Origin: Podospora pseudocomata
Taxonomy: Eukaryota > Ascomycota > Sordariomycetes > Sordariales > Podosporaceae
NCBI RefSeq assembly: GCF_035222375.1
Contig: NC_085891.1
Span: 2,356,001 to 2,420,000, forward strand
Length of the DNA: 64,000 nt
Reading direction: 5' to 3'
The notes under the pieces were generated by a model. The model was not told the origin of the DNA. It worked only from the letters and a program-made list of their open reading frames with translations, and did not search any database. Below, one piece after another: positions 56,203-64,000 of the stretch (position 1 is the first letter of the stretch; every line of letters starts with the position of its first letter). The translations under genes and the position numbers were made by a program.

Positions 56203-57117
56203 TTAGAGAGCATATCCCAGCACAGCAACGACCATGACAATGCAGTACCAAACCTGAGCACCACGGCCGCCACCATTGTTGGCAGAGCCGGACGAGGGGT
56301 AGACCGAAGTCGAGGGGACAGAGTAGGTGAAGGTGCTGTTCCCGTTACCGTGTCCAAGAGAGGGGAGAATGGTGCCAATTGTGCCCGCAGTGCCGCTGAC
56401 TGTGACAGTGGCGACAGTGACGGTCGTGCTCACATAGACAGTCGAGTTGGCCGACAGAGACACGGTGTCAGTCAGAGTCTTGGTGGCAGTGTTGGTGCTC
56501 GAGATTGTGTTGACAGTGCTGGGCTGCTCGTGAATGGAGGAAATGGAGCCGATAAACGGAAGGTAACCATGATCAGAGGTTGTGGTGGTCTCGACGTCGG
56601 TGCTCGTAGAGTCCATGGCGGTCTCGGTGATTGTGCCGGTGGAAGTGACAGTCTCTGTGACGGTGCCGACCATGTTATCGCCACTGGACAGAGAGCCAGA
56701 CAAGGGAGGGCCGGCGGTCTGCATGGGGTCATCGCTGTTGAGGGTAGTGACGGTCACAGTGACGGTGACGGACCCGCCAGTGCAGCTCGACTCGGTGGAG
56801 CTGAAAGGAGAAGATGGTCAACATTTTGATAAACTTATGGCCACAAAAAGCAATGGCTGCGACCTACGAGATTGCAGTGACTACGGGAACACTGATGGAA
56901 GAGGTAGTGCAGAGAGTGTCGGCCTGGACCTCATCACCGCGGGCGACGATGCCATTGCTACCGGCGACTGCGACTGATGTTAGCTATCGAAGGTCGAAGA
57001 AAAGATTCAATTTTAAGGCCATCACCTACCAACAGGGACAGCACAGAGAGCCAAACCAATCATCGACTTGAGGATGGAGGCACGGTGGCCGATGGTCTTG
57101 CGGGTGGTGAAAATCAT
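56203..57117 (-). CDS. Ser/Thr-rich, probably GPI-anchored cell-surface protein
   Basis: Exons 57030-57117, 56868-56973 and 56203-56800 (minus strand) give 263 residues. The N-terminus has a basic stretch and then a hydrophobic core (SMIGLALCAVPVVAVAG), fitting a secretion signal. The body is dominated by Ser, Thr and Val with repeats of the type TVTETVTSTGTITET and a few Asn glycosylation sites (NSTVY, NSTF). The C-terminus has small residues (GSANNGGGRG) followed by a hydrophobic end (AQVWYCIVMVVAVLGYAL), the pattern of a GPI attachment signal. Two cysteines lie near the mature N-terminus. I do not recognise a catalytic domain. A cell-wall or surface structural role is inferred. PBN1 in this window acts in GPI synthesis, but there is no sign of direct linkage. 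Confidence 0.8.
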
Positions 57118-59234
57118 GACGAATATCTCAAGATGGGATAACGAGTGACTGTTTGTGGTGGTTGCAGTTAGCAATGGTGAATGACCAAGTAGATGGGTGA
57201 CAGGATGGTTGGGTAAAGGTGAGAGTCACGGGGCAGAAGGAAAACAACGAACTGTTTTGAGGAGAGCCGCGTGCTGCTGAGTTTAGGTGGGGTTTGGGTG
57301 AGATGGTGCGAGTGGAAGCAGGGTGCAGAAGGAGGGGAGGGGATTATATGGGCAGATGAGGTGGGCAGAATGCTTTGCTGGGCGGGACAGAGCCTCTCCA
57401 GCGAGCTACAGCAGTCGCCCCAACGATGCGGTGGGCGGGATAGAAGACAATAACATCATACATACCGGATTCTTGACTATTCAAGAATGATGCTGGACAG
57501 GATTGTCGGAACAAGAATGCTAGTCACGGAGGCGAAAGAGCGGTTGTGGCGAAATGCCGAGTGGTGAAGAGTTGAAGTTATTGTGGTGAGGGGAGAGGGA
57601 AAGGCGGAAATGGATGCTACGACGACAGCAAAATAAACCGGGCCGAGGTCGAAAACAGGGAACCGGTGAATGTCAGCTGGGTCACAGCCACTCAGGGAGC
57701 AAGTCAATGGGCAATTTTGTCAACCTGGGATGGAATTAGGGTCGTGGGACCTGATTGGTCAAATAAGGAAAGAGCAAAATAGGGCTATCATCTGAGCTCC
57801 AACACCACACGGCCATCACAAAGAGTCGCCATAGACAGGCATGGACAGGTAGGTAGCTCTCGTTGCCTAGGGTCTCGGAAGCCTTCAGACGCTTGGTCAC
57901 GGGGAAAGACTCCAAGCAGTCGATTCTGAGCTCAACCACACCATTGCCTTGCCGGCCTTGACCCTTCTGCCCTCACTTAGTACTGTACGTTCTATTGCAT
58001 CAAAGAGAATGGCTACCTTGTAAGTGTCATTCACCTGAAGTTTTCTGTTACCTACCTAACCTCTGCAAACGGTGGTGCTGAAACAGAGGTATTTTTAGCA
58101 CAGTAACACAAGAGTTGAAATTCTAAAGCATGTTGTCTTGTCTACAAGGTCCTGATCAAGCGTAGCTTGAAATTGTTGCTAGAACTCATGGTGGCTGGAA
58201 GGAGGAAGTCTGTATGCGCAGAAATTCTTCCTTTAGGAACACCCCCTTTTAGCCCCTGATATGCCAAGACCTGAACAGAGCCTCATTCTCAAAACGGCAC
58301 TCCTTGAGTTTGACGCATAATGTAGACTTCATGAAGAAAATAGAGTGATATCATCTCAGTCACAATGAAGTTGCCCATCGCACCTTCTCATCGGATGTCA
58401 TCGGCCATTCACTCAGTTTCGGGTACCTGAGGCAGCAGCGCCAAGACCCACAGGAATTGTTCAACAAAGGAAGTCACGTCCCGACCTCGCCATGCCCACA
58501 GTCCATGTACATTTTCAATGTGGTAACAGAGGAGAATGAAGAGAGTCTTTTGTGGAATCCACGATGACTGCATACGAGCTACCAATGATGATGTTGATAT
58601 GGGCCGTTGGGAACGAGATATGATACCAGGAGAGTTCATGATTTTGACGATAAACTTTATGCCACATTCCCGCCACGACTGCTAGGCTGTACTAGGTAGT
58701 AGCTCAGGCTGGCATTGAGATTAGGAGGCTAAATGTTGGTTGTATGGTGCGTTGTGTGAAAGAGAACTGGAGCTTCCCACTCGGAGCATAATTATGCCAA
58801 GAAATTTTGGCAGCCCCCACGATTTGATGCACCCCAAATGTTACGCGCCTGGCATCGCGTACCACAGACCATCAACCATACCTTGTCCCTACCCATAATC
58901 TCGCCGACGAAAACACCATCCCCTACGACGTATGACCCACGACCCACGACGGCACGAACAGCAATAGCGACACTATTCTCATTTGGACTCTGGAGACGAC
59001 GCCGCTGCGATCCCTCGGCCGTCTCGGCCCAAACAAACCGCGAACCATCTCCAATCGCCAATCGCGAACAGCACTCGATAATTTGCGGTAACACACGCGC
59101 GCGTGCTCTGTTTTGCCGTCCCCGCTTCAGAACGTCGGTCGGCCGTCAACAGCACTCCAATCCATCAACACACAGAATCCATCAACACACAGAATTTATC
59201 GACCCAGCCGAGTAGTCGGAACTTATCGCGCATC
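57118..59234. other. Gene-free stretch upstream of PDS5
   Basis: About 2.1 kb between divergent genes. I find no long frame with protein-like composition, no tRNA and no tandem repeat. The last 400 bp, C/A-rich with CATCAACACACAGAATC duplicated near 59162-59195, is probably PDS5 leader. Confidence 0.45.
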
Positions 59235-62200
59235 ATGGCGCCTCGCCGGAGCGCTGCGGAAGAGGTGGAAGAGGAGGAATCCGAGACCGAGCTCGTCGCG
59301 CTGCATTTCAACGAGTCGCTGACATGGCGTCCTGGCAAGCCAATTCCCCTCGACAAGCTGCTCAAGCATCTCAACACCCTGTCCAAAGAGCTGGAGGAGC
59401 TCGACCAAGAAGTCGTCGACCCAAACTCGTTGACAAAGGTTGCAAAGGAGGTCGCATCACATCAAATACTGAGCCACAAGGACAAGGGTGTACGAGCATA
59501 TGCCGCTTGCTGTGTTGTTGATATCCTTAGATTATGCGCACCCGATGCGCCTTTTACCCCCACCCAGATGAAGGTATAGGCTGCTGTCTCGGTGGTGTAT
59601 TTACTGCTGCTAATCTGAAGCCAGGACATTTTTAACCTTACCGTCACATCTATCATTCCAGCCTTGTTCGACCCTTCGAATCCATACAACACACAGCACA
59701 AATATGTCCTGAGATCTCTCACCGAAATCAAGAGTGTCGTTCTTTTGCTTGATGTGGACGGCAGCGACAGCCTCCTCCTCGCCCTCTTTTCCAATATATT
59801 CGACGGTGTATCAGGGGTCAAGTCAGCTTCGGGAGAGCAAGTGGCAAAGGATGTCGAGTTTAGCATGGCCGAAATGCTCGGGGTGCTGATAGATGAGGCC
59901 GCCACTCTTCCAGCAAAGGTCGTGGATATCATCATGGCCCAGTTTTTAAGAGCAGCTGGCCCCGGGGCGGGCAGAAGGAGGCGCGACCATGTGCAAATCG
60001 ACGACAATCAAGCGACACTCTTGGCCAAGGATGAGCCCGAGGCTTACCAAATAGCCAAGAACTTGTGCCAGACATTCCCCGACAAAATGGCGAGGTTCGT
60101 CAGCCAGTATTTCAGCGACGTTATTGTTGACGCTACTTCGTTTGCCGCTAGGCCCGGTGGACATAAGGGAGCTGATGACGAGGATGGCGACGAGGGCCCA
60201 TCGGGACCCTCCGAATCGGATCTGAAGGAGTTGAGCAAGGCACACGATTTGATTCGGGAGTTATGGAAAGCGGCACCTCAGGTTCTCCAAAATGTTGTTC
60301 CTCAGGTCGATGCTGAATTATCAGCCGACAATGTGCATTTACGCCAACTGGCAACGGAGACATTGGGAGACATGATATCGGGAATTGGTGCTGCAGGGCC
60401 ACCACCGCCGCCGGTTCTGGATCCTGCTGCCTACCCACCACTCAGCATGGACGCCGAGGAGAATGTTGAAGTTCAGGGACTGAACACTTTCACCAAGCCA
60501 CTCTCTGCCATGTCCTTCCCGCAAACACACAGTCTGGTTTTCCACAATTTCCTCAGCAGGAAAAACGACAAAGCCTCAGCCATCAGAGCTGCCTGGACGA
60601 CGGCAGTAGGATATATTTTGTCAACGTCTGCCGGTGGCATCGGGCTCAGTCGTGAAGACGAGGCTACCCTGATCCAAGGCCTTGGAGAGAAGCTCTCAGA
60701 CAGCGATGAGAAAGTCAGACTGGCAGCTGTTAAGGCGATCGAGTCATTTGGCTTCCGCGATGTTATTCTCAAGCTGGGGCCCAACGGGGGCGTGTCCAGA
60801 GAGGGATCCATTCTGTCAACTCTGGCCGACCGTTGTCGTGACCGAAGACCGGCTGTGAGGGTGGCTGCCATGTCCTTGTTGGGAAAACTTTGGGCCGTTG
60901 GAACTGGGGAACTGCTTGCTGGAAATGAGGCCGTGACTGCAGCGCTCGACGGTGTTCCAAGCCGCATCTATAATGCATTTTATGCCAATGATGCCGAGGT
61001 CAATGCCCTGCTGGACCGCGTCATCTTTGAGTGCCTGATCCCTCTGAACTACCCGCCAGCAAAGAAGACCTCCAAGTCTGCGAATGGAAGCTCACAATCA
61101 CAGGCTGCTGCCGCCGCCGCCGCGGCGGATGCTGATGCTATCAGAGCAGAGAGGATATTGCTTCTTGTGCGATCTCTCGACCCAATGGCCAAGAAAGCCT
61201 TCTTCGCCTTGCAAGCGAGGCAGCCACAGTTCGCCCAGATCCTCGAGACATACATCAAGCAATGCGAGCTGTTCAACGGGGGTGTCATGGATGACAACGC
61301 GGACAAGAAACAGGCCAACCTTCACAAGACGGTCCGGTATATCGCGCAGTTCTTGCCAAACTCCCCACAGAGCGTACAAGATCTGCTGAAATTCGCCAAG
61401 GCCAACGATCGGCGGAATCGTGGGCTTGTCAGATACATCATCGGGCAGGAGCATGATTTTAAGACAGTCCACAACGCTCTCAAGGAACTCATCAAGCGGA
61501 TTCAGGGTGGGAAGGACTCGACAATTCACGAGACACTGCTTCCCATCCTCTACCGATCTGGCCGCTTCATCTTCAACCGCAGCCACTTGGCCACCATCAT
61601 GGACTACTCCAAGTCTAACAAGGATGGCTTGGGCAGCGCTGCACATGAGGTTTTGAACGAAATCTCACAACGCAACCCTGATCTTTTCAAGACACACATC
61701 GGCCAGCTCTGCAAGGATCTGGTAGATCAGGCGCCTTACGAGAACCGGGAGAACGACCCATCTGTTGCGGAAACGTTGAAGGCTTGTTCGACATATGCCA
61801 GAAAGTATCCAAAGGATGTTCCTATGGACCGGGACTTTGTCCACAGTTTGGTCAGCTTCGCCTTGTATGGCCAACCGCCAAAGGTGGCCAAGCATGCCGT
61901 GAATATCCTGCTGTCGAAACAGGACAGCAAGAGCACTGTGTATGCTCAGGATCTTCTTCAGCGCATTTTCAAGGACTGGACGTATGGTTCCAAGCACTTT
62001 CTCAACAAGCTCTCGGCCGTGAGCCAGCTCGAGCTCCTTGCCCCGAAGGTTGCCCAGGACGCAGAGGATAAGATCCTCGAAATGATCCAGAAGATCCTTC
62101 TCGAGGTGCGAACGGAGGCCGGCGACAAGGACCCAGAGTGGGTGGACGATGCTGAGTTAGAGGAGGAGTGCCAAGCCAAGTGTCTGGCGCTCAAGTCTCT

Positions 62201-63842
62201 GGCAAACAAGCTGAGGAGCATGGAAGCCGATGAGGCAAAGGAAAACGGAGCCAAGATCTGGAAGATGCTTATTTCGCTGGTTCACAACAAGGGCGAGATG
62301 ACCAAAACCAAAAACACACCAAAGCATCACAAATCCCGGCTGCGGCTGCTTGCTGCTCAGCTTATCCTCAAGCTCTGCATTCAGAAGCATTTCGACGAGT
62401 TGCTCACCCCTGAAGACTTCAACACGTTGGCCTTAACCACACAGGACGCTGCTCAGGAGGTCCGTCACGGCTTTGTGAGGAAATTGCAGAAGTATCTTGC
62501 CGATGACAGGCTGCGGACCCGGTTTTATACCATGATTTTCTCGATGGCCTTTGAGCCCAACGCGGAGTTCAAGTTGAGGACCGAGACTTGGGTTCGGTCA
62601 AGAGCGCGGCATTATGAGGGCACACACCAGCATGTGCTCGAGGCTGTTCTCCCCCGTCTCTTCTCGCTCCTTGCGCATCATCCGGACTATAGCTCTGATC
62701 CGGATGAGCTGGTTGATCACGCGAGGTATATTCTCTTTTACGTCAGCTTGGTTGCCACTGAGTCCAATTTGGGGTTGCTGTCCAAGTATGCGGAGCGTGC
62801 GAAGCAAACCCAGGATGCGCTTAATCCGAAGAGCAGCGGCCATCGGGTCTTGTGTGACTTGACTCAAGCAGTCATTCGCAAATGGCAGGAGAAGAAGAAC
62901 TGGACGTTTAATGCCTGGCCTGACAAGGTTGGGCTGCCGAAGGGGCTGTATGGTCCTCTCAAGTCGCACACGGAGGCGCAGGAGATTTCGGAGAAGGTGC
63001 TGGTGCCGGATGAGATTGATGAGAAGTTGGATGATTTGCTTAGGGCGATGGATCGCAAGAAGGTATGTTTGTTTGTCTCTACTCTACTGGCACGGGTGCT
63101 AACAATAAATCAGAAGCGCAAATCAACCACTGATGGCAGCGCTGAATCCCGTCCAGCAGCCAAGAAATCCCGAGTCCAACCCAAAGAGCCCAGGATCAAA
63201 GAAGCACGGAAAATTGCCACGCCCAAACCCAAGAAGCCCTCCAAGCCGAAAAAGGCACCATCCTCCCCCAAGAGCTCGGCAATTTCAGATGCCAATAGGC
63301 GTCGCTCGGGAAGGTCAATGGCAAAGGGCAATCAGTCCTACATGGAGCGGGACTCGTCAGAAGATGATGAGGAAATGCTGGATGGGGTGGCGGAGTGGGC
63401 ATATGAGAATGGCGAGGAGGATAAGGAGGCGGGGTCGGATGAGGAAGTAGAGACCGGGAATGAAGGGGAGAAGGGGGATGATGAGAACAGCAGTGAACTT
63501 TCTGAACCTGAGGAAGTGGAAGAGGATGAGGAAGAGGGCGATGTGGAAATGACGGATGAGAAGACAGCCGAAGAAGAGATGGAAGAAGAGCAGGAGGTTG
63601 AGGCGGATGATGAAAAGGAAGAGGAGGCAGAGGTGGAGGTTGAAGAAGAGGAGGAGGAAGAAGTACCACCGCCGGCAAAGGCTAATGGAAGGAAGGGGAG
63701 GTCAGCTGCTGCTGCCACAAAGGAAAAGGAAAAGACGAAACCAGCTGCGAAGGAAAAGGCGCCGGCTGCGGCAAAGAAGCAGACTACATTGCCGACGAGG
63801 ACGTCTGGAAGGGCGACGAGGGGGAGGGCTGCTGCTGCTTAG
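59235..63842 (+). CDS. PDS5: PDS5/Spo76-type sister-chromatid cohesion protein
   Basis: Exons 59235-59573, 59625-63062 and 63114-63842 give 1501 residues. The protein is built of HEAT-type helical repeats. Recognisable blocks include LHFNESLTWRPGKPIPLDKL, DKGVRAYAACCVVDILRLCA and FDPSNPYNTQHKYVLRSLTE near the N-terminus, and KHHKSRLRLLAAQLILKLC further on. The C-terminal 300 residues are charged: a basic segment (PAAKKSRVQPKEPRIKEARK), a long Glu/Asp run and an AT-hook-like end (TRTSGRATRGRAAAA). Pds5 sits on the Scc1/Rec8 kleisin and controls cohesin release and acetylation; the Sordaria orthologue Spo76 is needed for meiotic chromosome structure. The last intron (51 nt, GTATGT/GCTAAC/CAG) is open in frame, so retention would only add 17 residues. 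Confidence 0.95.
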
Positions 63843-64000
63843 GGAGGTGCAGTACGGGTAGGGTAATCTTAGGAAGGGGGTAGCGGCGTGAATGGTCAAG
63901 TTTTTTTTGTTCTCTGTTTTTATATATTGTCTGCTACCTATCTTTGAGAGAGGAAAGAGGGAACCTTTTATTTTTCGCTTGCTTAGCTGGATTCAGGGTT

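Overview
The window looks like nuclear DNA of a filamentous ascomycete, most likely a Sordariomycete of the order Sordariales. The reasons are introns of about 45-150 nt with GTATGT/GTRAGT donors, CTAAC/CTGAC branch sites and YAG acceptors, gene-by-gene resemblance to Neurospora/Podospora/Chaetomium-type proteins, and genes on both strands with long gene-free leaders. Gene models were built by eye by joining open frames at splice sites; every complete model closes in frame. No transcript or database evidence was available.

Layout: a 5' fragment of RPF1 (ribosome biogenesis, minus) is divergent from GRS1 (glycyl-tRNA synthetase, plus). Next come a CLA4-type PAK kinase (5.8-8.8 kb) and a JSN1/PUF1-like RRM-Pumilio protein (12.5-16.2 kb), each behind a long leader. 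On the minus strand at 17.2-20.5 kb is an unusual protein that joins a caspase-like peptidase domain, a homeodomain and a rhodanese-like domain; it is divergent from PBN1 (GPI mannosyltransferase I subunit). From 22.8 to 25.0 kb the sequence looks accessory: a 411-bp element with terminal inverted repeats, a 6-bp target-site duplication and an internal 21-bp tandem array, then a repetitive zinc-finger coding region interrupted by in-frame TAG codons just downstream of SNF5.

The rest is a dense housekeeping block: SNF5 (SWI/SNF), an EBP1/PA2G4-like protein, an RCO1-like double-PHD protein (Rpd3S), tRNA-Gly(GCC), an importin-13/Kap122-type karyopherin, aminopeptidase P, a FUN14-domain mitochondrial protein, a disordered nuclear-type protein, TIP41, the Aurora kinase IPL1, ATP23 peptidase, PRO1 (glutamate 5-kinase), NIP7, a GPI-anchored Ser/Thr-rich surface protein and PDS5 (cohesin maintenance).

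There is no operon or biosynthetic cluster. Themes recur by function: ribosome biogenesis and translation (RPF1, GRS1, NIP7, EBP1-like), chromatin and chromosome segregation (SNF5, RCO1, IPL1, PDS5) and signalling (CLA4, TIP41). The observations most worth checking are the caspase-homeodomain-rhodanese fusion, the TAG-interrupted zinc-finger frame that continues the SNF5 frame, and the new inverted-repeat element.
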